A stretch of DNA of 64,000 nucleotides. Source: Inhella proteolytica (GTDB taxonomy: Bacteria; Pseudomonadota; Gammaproteobacteria; Burkholderiales; Burkholderiaceae_C). This document shows positions 7,488 to 17,300 of the stretch, piece by piece (the stretch's first letter is position 1; every line of letters begins with the position of its first letter). The translations under genes and the position numbers were made by a program. The notes under the pieces are model-generated. The model saw only the letters and a program-made list of their open reading frames with translations. It did not search any database and was not told the DNA's origin. The stretch covers positions 341,932 to 405,931 of the forward strand of contig NZ_JAEDAK010000003.1 of the NCBI RefSeq assembly GCF_016093275.1, read 5' to 3'.

Positions 7488-9137
7488 ATGGCAACACCGA
7501 TTGGGAAGTGGATCTCCACCCTGGCCCTGGCCGTCACGCCGCTGGCGGCCCCGGCCGCCGAATGGTTCGTGGCTACCACCGGCAGCGACAGCACCGGCAA
7601 TGGCAGCCTGGCCGCGCCCTACCGCACCCTGGGCCACCTGCTGGACCCCGCCCGTGCCCTGGTGCGCGCCGGCGACACGGTGACCCTGCGTGGCTCCGAG
7701 GGCGCCAATGTGTTCGACGAAACCGAGGTGCGCCTGCGCCTGCCGCTGACGCTGCGCTCCCACCCCGGCGAATGGGCCGTCATCCGCTGCCCGCTGAACC
7801 TGGAGGACGGCGTCTGCATCCAGATCGACCCCGAGGCCTCGGGCAGCACGATCTCGCGCCTGGAGGTGATGGGCGGCAATCTCTACGGCCTGTTCTTCCA
7901 GACCGACTGGGATTCCCGCAACAACCGCGGTGGGCGCGGGGCTTCGAACGTGCTGGTGGAGGACTGCCGCATCCACGACACCGGGCGCGACGCCATCAAG
8001 ATCACCCCCAAGAGCGACGACATCACCATCCGCCGCTGCGAGATCTACAACACCGGCCGCATCTACCCCGCGGGCACGCCGCTCGAAGAGAAGAACGCCG
8101 AGGGCATCGACAACGTCAATGGCAGCCGCATGACGGTGGAGGACTGCTGGATCCACGACATCGCCACCAATGGCCTCTATTTCAAGGGCGGTGCAGCCGA
8201 TGTGCGCGTGCAGCGCAACCGAATCGAACGCACCGGCGAGGGCGGGATCATGGTGGGCTACGACACCAGCCCCGAGTTCTTCGACACCGCGCTGAACCCG
8301 AACTACTACGAGAGCATCCGCGGCGTGGTGGTGAACAACGTGGTACGCGAAACGGGCTATGCGGGCATCGGGCTCTTTGCCGCGCAGGACGCGCTGGTGG
8401 CCCACAACACGGTCATCGACACCGCCCGCCTGGGGCACGCGGCGCTGTACTTCGGCGTCACCCTGCAAGACTTCGACCCCGTGGCCAAGCGCCCGGGCTC
8501 GGTGAACCCCACGCTGCGCAACAACCTGGTGCTGCAGCAGGGCGGTGCCTGCATCGGCATCCGCTGGGCCAATGAGATCAGCGCCGCCGGCGTCTTCGGC
8601 CTGGTGGGCAGCCCGGGCAGCGAGCACAACTGGCTGCAAGCACCGAACGACTGCCGTTTCTTCGACGGCCGGCCCGGCAGCCCCATCCAGGACGGCGGCA
8701 GCCTGGCGCAATGGCAGCAGCACCTGAACGCCGACCGCAACAGCCGCACCGGCGCGGTGGCCACCAGCCCCGACGGCCACCTGCCCCCGGGCAGCCCGGC
8801 CAGCAACCAGGCCCCCGCCCTGCCCCAGGTCAGCGAAGACTTCGACCGCCAGCCGCGCAGCGGCGGCCAGGTGGATTACGGCGCCGACCAGGCCCAGCCC
8901 AGCAGCGCGATGGAACGCGTGATGAACTGGGCCGAATACGTCTACCCCCAGCTCTTCCCCCGCGGCGGCACGCGCGGTAGCTACGCGCCTTACAGCTACC
9001 GCTACTACCCGGCCACCGGCAACTACCTGGGCAGCGACGGCACGCGCATGGTGCTGCACAACGGCAAGCAGTGGAACTTGCTGGACGTGGGGGCGGTGAG
9101 CGACTTCCTGGCGCAGGCCGCCGCGGCGGGGTTCTGA
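7488..9137 (+). CDS. Secreted right-handed parallel beta-helix protein
   Basis: The 549-residue protein starts MATPIGKWIS and has a signal peptide ending near PLAAPAAEW. Its body is built from short repeated strands typical of pectate-lyase-like beta-helices (VLVEDCRIHDTGRDAIKITP, ITIRRCEIYNTGR, MTVEDCWIHDIATNGLYFKG, VNNVVRETGYAGIGLF), suggesting polysaccharide binding or lysis. After about residue 470 a separate C-terminal module of about 75 residues follows (MNWAEYVYPQLFPRGG, YSYRYYPATGNYLG, VGAVSDFL). I recall similar tails on other secreted Burkholderiales proteins. The substrate is unknown. Confidence 0.8.
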   Translation: MATPIGKWISTLALAVTPLAAPAAEWFVATTGSDSTGNGSLAAPYRTLGHLLDPARALVRAGDTVTLRGSEGANVFDETEVRLRLPLTLRSHPGEWAVIRCPLNLEDGVCIQIDPEASGSTISRLEVMGGNLYGLFFQTDWDSRNNRGGRGASNVLVEDCRIHDTGRDAIKITPKSDDITIRRCEIYNTGRIYPAGTPLEEKNAEGIDNVNGSRMTVEDCWIHDIATNGLYFKGGAADVRVQRNRIERTGEGGIMVGYDTSPEFFDTALNPNYYESIRGVVVNNVVRETGYAGIGLFAAQDALVAHNTVIDTARLGHAALYFGVTLQDFDPVAKRPGSVNPTLRNNLVLQQGGACIGIRWANEISAAGVFGLVGSPGSEHNWLQAPNDCRFFDGRPGSPIQDGGSLAQWQQHLNADRNSRTGAVATSPDGHLPPGSPASNQAPALPQVSEDFDRQPRSGGQVDYGADQAQPSSAMERVMNWAEYVYPQLFPRGGTRGSYAPYSYRYYPATGNYLGSDGTRMVLHNGKQWNLLDVGAVSDFLAQAAAAGF

Positions 9138-9149
9138 CTCAGCGGTGCT

Positions 9150-10523
9150 TCACAGATAGGTCTCGTTCATCAGCGAGCGGTACCAGGTCCCCATCTTCTC
9201 GAACTGCTCGGTGCTGGGCCCGGCGGCCTCGGTGGCGCCGACCGTGCCCGCCACCTGGTCGCGGGCGACGAAGCGCCAGGCGCCGCTGACTGGATCCTGC
9301 TCGTACTGGTAGACCGCCGTCAGCCAGGAGGCCAGGCTGTTGCTGAGCGGTGAGAAGCAGGCCGAGTTGGCCGTGGGTGTGGCGTAGGGCGGCAGGCCGG
9401 CGAAGGCACGCACGATGGCATCGGCGCAGATCTTGGCGCCCTGGTTGCCCACGTGGCCGGCCTTGGGCAGCGTGGTCTTGGCGGCGTCGCCAATCACATG
9501 CAGGCCGGCGCGCCCGGGCAGCGTGCTTTCGAAGGAGCGGCCGTCCACCGGGGCGAAGCCGCCGGCATCCGCCAGCCCGAGCGCCTGCACGATGGCCCCC
9601 GCGCGGTGCGGCGGGATCACGTTCAGCACCTGGGCCTCATGGGTCTCGCTGCCCATCACGAGCTCTTGCCCGCTGGCGTCGCGCACCACCACGTCCACCC
9701 GCACCGCCCCACCCGCCTGCCCGGCGCTGGCCTGCACCGAGCGCAGCACCCGGCCGCTGAGGTAGCGCAGGTTGGATGCGTACATCGTGCCGAAGGCGAG
9801 CGAGAAGTTCTCGCGCTCGGCCATGATGTCCGGGTTGGCATCCAGCACCAGCACCTGCGCACCGGGCTTGTTGCGCTTCAGGTAGTCAGCCACCACGCAG
9901 GCGCGCTCGTACGGCCCGGGCGGGCAGCGGTAGGGCGCTTTGGGGATGGTCATCACGAAGCGGCCGGTGGCCGGCATGGCCGCCAGTTGGTCGCGCAGTT
10001 GCAGGGTCTGCGGGCCGGCCTGCCAGGCATGCAGGATGGGGGCGGGCACGCTGGCGTCCTGCATGGAAGGCACGGCGTCAAACTGGATGCCGGGGGCGAG
10101 CACCACGCGCTCGCAGTAGCGCACCTGGGTGCCGCTGGCGGTGGCGATGCTGACCTTCCAGGCGCCCAGGCTGCCCCCCGGCTCCACGGCGGTGACGCTG
10201 CCCACGACCCGTGCAATGCCGTAATTGCGCTGCAGATTGGACCAGCCGTAGTTCAGGATCGAGGGGCTGTACTGCCCGGTGAGCACGAGGTTGCTCATGA
10301 TGTTCGAGGTGTACTGGGCCGAGGGCTCGACCAGCGTCACCTCGATGCTGCGCTGGCTCCACAGCCGCAGGTACTTGGCGGCTGTGGCACCGGCCATGCC
10401 GCCCCCCACCACCACCACGCGCGCCAGGCCGGCCGGCTGGGCGGCGCGTGACCAGGGCAGCGCCAGCGAACCGGCACTCAGGGCCTTCAAGAGTTCACGC
10501 TTGTTCATTCGCACGGTTCTCAT
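9150..10523 (-). CDS. fccB: Flavocytochrome c sulfide dehydrogenase, flavoprotein subunit (FccB/SoxF-like)
   Basis: The 457-residue protein has an NKRELLKALSAG export signal and an FAD-binding GGGMAGATAAKYL near the N-terminus. It carries the family-typical APYRCPPGPYERA and HVIGDAAKTTLPKAGHVGNQ. In the family this periplasmic FAD protein oxidises sulfide and passes electrons to a c-type cytochrome, which is encoded immediately upstream (stop 10545). The start at 10523 has TGGAG at good spacing; 10508 is an alternative. Where I expect the second redox-active Cys (WCPVD-type motif) this protein reads GFAPVD, so the active-site disulfide may be missing. Confidence 0.85.
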   Translation of the reverse strand: MRTVRMNKRELLKALSAGSLALPWSRAAQPAGLARVVVVGGGMAGATAAKYLRLWSQRSIEVTLVEPSAQYTSNIMSNLVLTGQYSPSILNYGWSNLQRNYGIARVVGSVTAVEPGGSLGAWKVSIATASGTQVRYCERVVLAPGIQFDAVPSMQDASVPAPILHAWQAGPQTLQLRDQLAAMPATGRFVMTIPKAPYRCPPGPYERACVVADYLKRNKPGAQVLVLDANPDIMAERENFSLAFGTMYASNLRYLSGRVLRSVQASAGQAGGAVRVDVVVRDASGQELVMGSETHEAQVLNVIPPHRAGAIVQALGLADAGGFAPVDGRSFESTLPGRAGLHVIGDAAKTTLPKAGHVGNQGAKICADAIVRAFAGLPPYATPTANSACFSPLSNSLASWLTAVYQYEQDPVSGAWRFVARDQVAGTVGATEAAGPSTEQFEKMGTWYRSLMNETYL

Positions 10524-10544
10524 GGCATGCCACTCCAAAGGGGT

Positions 10545-10856
10545 TCAGGGCTTGGGCTGGCGCGCGAAGTACTCGGCGATCAGCTCGATCTGCCGCGGCG
10601 TGTAGCCGCGGGCATGCGGGGCCATGATGTTGGAGCGGGCGGACTTGCGGCGCAGGTCGTTCAGCTTGTCCACCAGGTCCTTCTTGCTGCTGCCCGCCAG
10701 GGTGCCGAAGGCGCCCTTGACGCCATTCGTGCCGTGGCACTGGAAGCAGCCGGAGGCGAGCAGGCGCCCCTCGTCGGCCGCCTGCGCCCAGGCGCCTTGA
10801 ACGAACAGTGCAGCCAGCGCAGCGCCAGCCAACGGGGATTTCCATGCGGTGTTCAT
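10545..10856 (-). CDS. fccA: Monohaem cytochrome c subunit of the sulfide dehydrogenase (FccA-like)
   Basis: The 103-residue protein has a signal peptide (MNTAWKSPLAGAALAALFVQGAWAQ), a single haem-binding CFQCH and a C-terminal ARSNIMAPHARGYTPRQIE that supplies the likely axial Met. It matches the small periplasmic cytochrome that partners FccB, encoded next. AAAGGA precedes the ATG. It lies 12 bp downstream of the exported protein gene and is probably co-transcribed with both neighbours. Confidence 0.85.
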   Translation of the reverse strand: MNTAWKSPLAGAALAALFVQGAWAQAADEGRLLASGCFQCHGTNGVKGAFGTLAGSSKKDLVDKLNDLRRKSARSNIMAPHARGYTPRQIELIAEYFARQPKP

Positions 10857-10868
10857 GGCCGGGTCCTT

Positions 10869-11558
10869 TCAGGGCAGCAGGCAGCGGCCATCGCCGCCGT
10901 CGCGCAGGTAGTAGTCGGTGGAAAGGCTGCCGTTCGCGGCCGAGATGACGTTGCGGCCCGCGGCCAGGAACACGGGGGTATGGGTCTTCTGCACGCTGAG
11001 CTGGGTCAGGGGCACGCCGTTGAGCGAGACATTGAGCAGGAAGCCGCCGTTGTCGAACAGATGCACATAGGGCTGCGCCTGGCCGCTGGCCGGGTTCAGC
11101 GCGCAGCCGGGCGTCACGGTGGCGTAGGACTTGCCGCTGGCGGCGTACTCCAGCGTGCCGTCGGCGCTGAAGGTGTTGCCCGAGGTGTTGGGCACCGCAC
11201 AGGTGTCGGCGTTCACATTGAACACATAGGTGTCCGCCGTCTTGCGGCTCAGGGTGACGGTGACGGCATTCGTGCCCATGCCCAGCCACACATCCGCGGC
11301 CGGTTGGGTGTCCGTCACGGTGGCCACCAGGCGCTGGTTCAGGGTGACGCTGGCGCTGGCGTTGCGCTTGGCGTTGTAGAGCCCGGCCTTGACCATCGGG
11401 CGCACCAGGCTGCCGGAGGCATCGGCCACGCATTGCACGGCGCTGGACGCAAAGGTTTGCCCGCTGCTGCCAACTTGCACGGCGCTGGCCGCCTGGGCAG
11501 GCGGGCCGGCCCAGCCCAGCGCGGCCCCGAGTGCCAGGGCAAAGGAAAGGTTTCTCAT
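10869..11558 (-). CDS. Exported protein of unknown function upstream of fccAB
   Basis: The 229-residue protein has a clear signal peptide (MRNLSFALALGAALGWAGPPAQA) and AAGGAG upstream of the ATG. The mature part is rich in Thr, Val and Asn, as in a beta-sandwich. It has four Cys (QCVAD, DTCAV, GCALN, GRCLLP), consistent with two disulfides. I do not recognise the family. It is the first gene of a three-gene unit with the cytochrome and flavoprotein of sulfide dehydrogenase, so it may be an accessory or substrate-presenting protein. That is inference from position only. Confidence 0.7.
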   Translation of the reverse strand: MRNLSFALALGAALGWAGPPAQAASAVQVGSSGQTFASSAVQCVADASGSLVRPMVKAGLYNAKRNASASVTLNQRLVATVTDTQPAADVWLGMGTNAVTVTLSRKTADTYVFNVNADTCAVPNTSGNTFSADGTLEYAASGKSYATVTPGCALNPASGQAQPYVHLFDNGGFLLNVSLNGVPLTQLSVQKTHTPVFLAAGRNVISAANGSLSTDYYLRDGGDGRCLLP

Positions 11559-11673
11559 GCGTGCGCTCCTTCAAACAGCGGCGGGCCGTGGGGCCCAGCC
11601 AGGAGCGCGTTGTAGGCGCCGGAGTTAATTTCAAGCTGAATGGCGCACGCTGCGCCGCAGGACTCGGGCCGCG

Positions 11674-13023
11674 TCAGCGCGGCAACTGCACGCGCGCTTC
11701 CAGGCCGCCCAGCGTGGCCGATTGGCCCAGCTCCAGCCGGCCGCCGGCCGCCTCGGCGATGTCGCGCACGATGGCCAGGCCCAGCCCGTGCCCGGGCAGG
11801 CGCTCATCCGCGCGCAGCCCGCGCGCGCCCAGCGCCTCGCGCAGCTCGGCGGGGCATCCCGGGCCGTCGTCGGCCACGGTCAGGCATAGACCGTCGCGAT
11901 CCGTCAGCGTGATCTCCACCCGCGATGCCGCCCATTTGCAGGCGTTGTCGCCCAGATTGCCCAGGATCTCGAGCAGGTCCTCGGCGTCGAAGGGGAGCAC
12001 CTGCGCCGGGGCCTGCCAGCGGATGTCGAGCACCTTGTCGTGGTGGATGCGGCGCAGCAGTTCCACCAGCGCCGGCAGTTCCTGGTGGGCGCGAAAGCCC
12101 GGGCCGGAGCGACGGTCGCCCGCCATGCGGGCGCGCTTGAGCTCACGCTCGATGCGCCGCGTGATCGTCTCGATCTGCTCGCGCAGCAGGCGCTGCAGCT
12201 CCGGGTGTGCGCCGATGCGCGCGTCGTCGGCCAGGCGCTGCAGGCCGGCCAGCGGGGTCTTGACGGCGTGGGAGAGGTCGCCCATCGCCGTGCGCGACTT
12301 CTGCAGGCTCTGCTCCACATGCCGCACCAAGCGCCCGATCTCGTCCAGCAGCGGCCGGATCTCCGCCGGCGCGTCCGCGGGCACCACCAGCGTGTGGCCC
12401 TGCGCCACTTGCAGGATGCCGTCGCGTGCGCGGTCCACCGCGCGCAGCGCACGCCGGATCTCCAGCGCCTGGATGGCCATGGTCAGGGCCAGCACCAGCA
12501 CCGAACCGGCCAGGAACATCAGCCGGAACTCGCGCAGCTGCGCGTCCAGTTCCGTGAGGTCCTCGGCCACGGCGATCTCGACCGGCACCGCCCCCGCCTG
12601 CACGCGGCGCACCATCAGCAGCACCGCTTGACCGTACGGCCCGGCAATGCGGGCCCGGGCCTCGCTGGCCAGACCGGTGGGTGCGAACAAGGGTTCGCGG
12701 CCGAACGAGGGCGAACCCACCGCCCAGCCGGCCCCCCGCAGCACCGCGTAATGGCCCGAGCCCGGCTGCCCATACACCAGGGCGACATGCTCGAAGTTGA
12801 CCGCGCGGACATGGGGCTGGGCCTGAAGCGCACCGGCAAGGGAGTCCAGGTCGTGCTGCAGGCGCGTCGTCATCTCGCTCTCGCCGACGTGCAGGATCAT
12901 GCGGTCGGCCATCCACCACTGCACGCACAGGCCGGCCAGCAGAACCAGCAGCACGCGCCGCAGGCGCCCGCGCAGGGAGCTCACGGGGCGGCCCGCCGCG
13001 GCCGGCGCCACGCGCTCGTTCAT
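11674..13023 (-). CDS. Sensor histidine kinase (PhoQ/QseC-like)
   Basis: The 449-residue kinase has a first membrane segment at about residues 20-40 (LRRVLLVLLAGLCVQWWMA), a periplasmic sensor region, and a second segment near FLAGSVLVLALTMAIQAL. A HAMP-like linker leads to the H-box MGDLSHAVKTPLAGL, N-box NLGDNACKWA and G-boxes VADDGPGCP and GHGLGLAIVRDIAEAAGG. It lies 19 bp downstream of its response regulator. The start MNERVAPA at 13023 avoids a long overlap. The pair sits between the metal-efflux operon and the fccAB unit and could control either one. Confidence 0.9.
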   Translation of the reverse strand: MNERVAPAAAGRPVSSLRGRLRRVLLVLLAGLCVQWWMADRMILHVGESEMTTRLQHDLDSLAGALQAQPHVRAVNFEHVALVYGQPGSGHYAVLRGAGWAVGSPSFGREPLFAPTGLASEARARIAGPYGQAVLLMVRRVQAGAVPVEIAVAEDLTELDAQLREFRLMFLAGSVLVLALTMAIQALEIRRALRAVDRARDGILQVAQGHTLVVPADAPAEIRPLLDEIGRLVRHVEQSLQKSRTAMGDLSHAVKTPLAGLQRLADDARIGAHPELQRLLREQIETITRRIERELKRARMAGDRRSGPGFRAHQELPALVELLRRIHHDKVLDIRWQAPAQVLPFDAEDLLEILGNLGDNACKWAASRVEITLTDRDGLCLTVADDGPGCPAELREALGARGLRADERLPGHGLGLAIVRDIAEAAGGRLELGQSATLGGLEARVQLPR

Positions 13024-13042
13024 GACCGGCTGACGGACAGGC

Positions 13043-13708
13043 TCAGGGCTGCGCGCACAGCACATAGCCCTGGCCGCGCCGGGTGTGGATCAGGTCCTTG
13101 CCCAGCTTCTTGCGCAAGCGGTTGACGTAGACCTCGATGACATTGCTGTCGGGGTCCATGTCGCGCTCGTAGACGTGATCGCCCAGCGTGGCCTTCGAGA
13201 CCACCTCGCCGCAGTGCACGACCAGGTAGCGCAGCAGGCGGTACTCCAGCGCGGTGAGCGCCTCGCGGCGCACGCCATCCACGATCACCGCCTGGTGCGC
13301 TTCGTCGAGCTCGATCCCCAGGCAGCGCAATCGCGGCGCCAGCGTGCCACCCTGGCGCCGCATCAGCGCCCCCAGGCGGGCCAGCAGTTCCTCGAAGTGG
13401 AAGGGCTTGCCCAGGTAATCGTCCGCACCGGCCTTCAGGCCTTCGACGCGCTCGTACCACTGGTCGCGGGCGGTCAAGGCGATGACGGGCATCCTGTGCC
13501 CGGCCTCGCGCCAGCGGCGCAGCACCTCGAGGCCGGAGAGGCCCGGCAGACCCAGGTCCAGCACCACGGCGTCGTAGGTCTCGCTGGCGCCCAGGAACTC
13601 CCCGCTCAGCCCATCCGCCGCCACGTCCACCGCGAAGCCGGCGGCGGCGAGGTCGCGCTTCAGGGTGTCGCGCAGCAGCGTGTCGTCCTCGACCACCAGC
13701 ACCCGCAT
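13043..13708 (-). CDS. OmpR/PhoP-family response regulator
   Basis: The 221-residue protein begins MRVLVVEDDTLLRDTL and has the phospho-acceptor Asp in DAVVLDLGLPGLSG and the switch Lys in DDYLGKPFHFEEL. A C-terminal winged helix reads LTALEYRLLRYLVVH and SNVIEVYVNRLRKKLG. GGGGGCGAG sits upstream of the chosen ATG at 13708; an upstream in-frame start would add 14 residues with no conserved content. It is followed by its cognate kinase. It may regulate the upstream metal-efflux operon, as CzcR/CusR-type regulators do, but no operator was identified. Confidence 0.92.
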   Translation of the reverse strand: MRVLVVEDDTLLRDTLKRDLAAAGFAVDVAADGLSGEFLGASETYDAVVLDLGLPGLSGLEVLRRWREAGHRMPVIALTARDQWYERVEGLKAGADDYLGKPFHFEELLARLGALMRRQGGTLAPRLRCLGIELDEAHQAVIVDGVRREALTALEYRLLRYLVVHCGEVVSKATLGDHVYERDMDPDSNVIEVYVNRLRKKLGKDLIHTRRGQGYVLCAQP

Positions 13709-13900
13709 GAGCTCGCCCCCTTCCGGCCGGGGCCATGCGGTCCGGACCACGTCCGGGCACCCCCGCTGACGGCCCCTTGCACCCGCCCATCGTGGCGCGG
13801 CGGCCGCAGCGGGGCCATGAGCCAGGTCAAACCGGGGGCAAGCGCAGCCGTGCGGGTCGAGACCCCAGGGTCGCGGGGCCGGCAGGGCGCCGGCGCCCCT

Positions 13901-14281
13901 TCACTTCAGGCTGAAGCGCACGTTCGCCACCGGCTTGCCCGCCAACTGCACCGTGGCCACGATCTTGGTGCCAGGGCCCAGGGTGAAGGGCCCTTCGGCC
14001 TCCAGACGGTCGTCGCCCGCGGGTTTCAGCACGGCCTCGGTCTTGTCCTTGCCGCTCAGCACCAGCAGCTTGCCGGTGGCGCCGGCGGTGCTGGCCTTCT
14101 TGCCGTGATCGCTGGCGTGCAGGGTGATGCGCTCGGGCTTGGCCACCAGTTCCCAGTCCATGTGGGCGGTGGGCACCACGATGCCACCGTGCTTGGGTTG
14201 ATGGTCCCCCCCGGCCTGGGCCAGCGGCAGGGCCAGGGCGAGCAGCAGGGCGGGCAGGGTCTTGAAAGGCGTGCGGGGCAT
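13901..14281 (-). CDS. Small exported protein at the end of the czc-type operon
   Basis: The 126-residue protein has a signal peptide (MPRTPFKTLPALLLALALPLAQA) and a His-containing mature start GGDHQPKHGGIVVPTAHMDW, then a beta-rich domain ending NVRFSLK. The gene begins 26 bp after the RND pump stop, so it belongs to the operon. The N-terminal histidines suggest periplasmic metal binding or buffering. I recall similar small proteins in Burkholderiales efflux operons, but no function is known to me. The family is not assigned. Confidence 0.75.
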   Translation of the reverse strand: MPRTPFKTLPALLLALALPLAQAGGDHQPKHGGIVVPTAHMDWELVAKPERITLHASDHGKKASTAGATGKLLVLSGKDKTEAVLKPAGDDRLEAEGPFTLGPGTKIVATVQLAGKPVANVRFSLK

Positions 14282-14307
14282 GAAAGGCTCCTTGAGTCTG
14301 TGGGGCG

Positions 14308-17300
14308 TCAATAGACCTGGCCACCGGCATCGGCCGCCAGGCGTTCGATGGGGGCGCGCCCGAAGCGCCAGACCATCGCGGGGGTGAGGAAGGTGTCGAG
14401 CAGGGTGGCGCTGATGAGGCCGCTGAAGATCACCACCGCCACCGGGTAGAGCACCTCGGTGCCGGGCTGGCCGGCTTCGAACAGCAGCGGGGCCAAGGCC
14501 AGGGCGGCCACCAGGGCAGTCATCAGCACCGGGCTCAGGCGCTCCAGCGAGCCGCGGGTGAGCATGGCCGTGTCGAAGCGCTCGCCCTCGAAGGCGCACA
14601 GATTGATGTAGTGGCTGACCTTGAGGATGCCGTTGCGGATGGAGATGCCGGCCAGGGTGATGAAGCCGATCAGCGCCGCCACCGACAGCGGCTGGCCGCT
14701 GAGCTTGAGGCCGATGACCGCGCCCACCAGGGCGAGCGGGATGTTGGCCATGATGAGCAGGGTCAGCAAGCTGCTTTGGTAGCGGCTGTAGAGCACCAGA
14801 AAGACCAGCGCGGCGGAAACCAGGCTCAGGGCCGCGATGAGCCGGCTGGACTGTTCCTGCGCCTCGAACTGGCCGCCCAGCGTGATGAACATGCCCTCGG
14901 GCAGGCGGTGCTGGGCCACCACGGCGCGGATGTCGGCCACCACATCCGAGAGCGGCCGCTGGGCGGCGTTGGCAGACAGGACGATGCGGCGCTTGCCGTC
15001 GTCGCGGCTGATCTGGTTGGGGCCATCACCCTCCTCGATCTGCGCCAGCTTGCCCAGCGGCACGCGGCCGGCCGGGGTGTCGATCAGCAACTGCGGCAGC
15101 GCCTGCAGGCTGCGCGCGGGGTCGGCCAGGCGCAGCACCAGGTCGAAGCGGCGGTTGCCCTCCACCACCTGGGTGATGCGCTCGCCATCAACCAGCTGCT
15201 GCAGCTCGGCCAGCAGCTGGCCCGGCGCCAGGCCATAGGCGCGCGCGGCGGTGTGGTCCACACGCACCTGGATCTGCGGGGTGAGCACCTGCTTTTCCAC
15301 CTCCAGGTCGGCAATGCCCGGAATGCTGGCCAGCTTGGCGCGCAGCGCCTCGGCCTGGCCGCGCAGGGTGTCCAGATCCTCACCAAAGAGCTTGATGGCG
15401 ATGGCGCTGCGCACGCCGGAAAGCATGTGGTCGATGCGGTGGCTGATGGGCTGGCCCAGGCCGATGGCGGCGGGCAGATTGGCCAGGCGCTGGCGCAGGT
15501 CGGCGTACACGGCCTCCAGCGGGCGCTGGCTTTCGCGCAGGCCGATGTCCAGCTCGGACACATGCACGCCCTCGGCATGCTCGTCCATCTCGGCCCGGCC
15601 GGAGCGCCGGCCCACGTAAACAACCTCGGGCACGTCCTTCAGCAAGCGCTCGGCCTGGCGCGCCACCTGCACCGATTCCTGCAGCGTGGTGCCGGGGTTC
15701 AGGCGCAGGCCAATGAGCACCGAGCCTTCGTTGAACGGCGGCAGAAAGGTGGTGGGAAAGAAGGGCAGCAGCGCCAGCGCGCCCGCCACCGCCAGCACGC
15801 CGGCCGCCAGCACCGGGCGGGTGTGGGCAAACACCCAGGCCAAGCCGCGGGCGTAGCGCGCCTTCAGCCATTGCACCAGCTTGGGGTCGCCATGGTCCAG
15901 GCTCTTGAGCTTTGGCAAGAGGTAATAAGCCATCACGGGCGTGAGCGTGATGGACACGAGCATCGAGGCCAGGATGGACGTGATGTACGCGACCCCGAGC
16001 GGCACGAACAAGCGGCCCTCAATGCCCGGCAGCACAAAGAGCGGCACGAAGACGAGCACGATGATCAGCGTGGCCACGACGATGGCGCTGCGCACCTCCA
16101 GCGTGGCCTTGGCGATCAGTTCCAGCGGCCCCAGGCCCTGGGCCTGCTGGCGGTTGAGCTTGAGGCGCCGCAGCACGTTTTCCACGCCCACCACGGCGTC
16201 GTCCACCAGCTCGCCGATGGCAATGGCCAGGCCGCCGAGCGTCATGGTGTTGATGGACAGGCCAAAGTGACGGAACACCAGCACGGTGATGAGGATGGAC
16301 GCCGGGATGGCGGCCAGCGAGATCAGCGTGGTGCGCAGATTGGCCAGGAAGAGGTAGAGCACCACCGCCACGATGGCGGCCGCCGTCATCAGCTTGCCCT
16401 GCAGGTTGCCGATGCTGGCTTCGATGAAGCTGGCCTGGCGGAAGGTGACGCGCGGTGCCTGCATGCCGGCGGGCAGGCCGGGCTTGAGCTCCACCAGCGC
16501 GGTTTCGATGGCGCGCGTCAGCGCCACGGTGTCGGCCTCGGGCTGCTTCTGCACGCCCAGGATGACGGCCGGCCCGCCGTTGAAGCCGGCGTCGCCCCGC
16601 TTGATGGCGGGCGCGAAGCGCACGCTGGCGACTTGGCTCAGCAGAATCGACTGACCGTTCTTCCACGCCACCGGCAGCTGCTGCAGGTCCTCCAGCCGCG
16701 TCGTGCGGCCCAGGTTGCGGATCAGGTATTCGCGCGCATTCAGCTCCAGAAAGCCGCCGCTGCTGTTGCCGGCATGGCCCTGCAGCGCGGCGCGCAACTG
16801 CTCCACGCTGACGCCCAGCTGCGCCATGCGCGCGCTGTCGGGCTGCACCTGGTACTGGCGCACCTCGCCGCCAATCGGGATCACCTGCGCCACGCCGGGG
16901 ATGGCCAGCAGGCGTGGGCGCAGCACGAAGTCAGCGTACTCGCGCGTGGCCATGGCGCTGATCTGGGCCTCGTCGATGGGGATGGCGACCAGCATCACCT
17001 CGCCCATGATGGAGCTGATGGGCCCCATGGCCGCATGCTGCACGCCGGCCGGCAGCGCATCGCGCGCGGTGGTGAAACGCTCGTTAACGATCTGCCGCGC
17101 GCGGTAGATGTCGGTGCCCCAATCGAAGGTGACGTAGACGAAGGCCAGGCCGACCGAAGACACCGAGCGCACCGCCGTGACACCGGGCAGGCCGCTCATG
17201 GCCTGCTCCAGCGGCAGGGTGACGAGCTGCTCCACCTCCTCGGGCGCCATGCCGCCGGCCTCGATCTGCAGCGTCACCTGCGGGCGGTCCAGGCTGGGAA

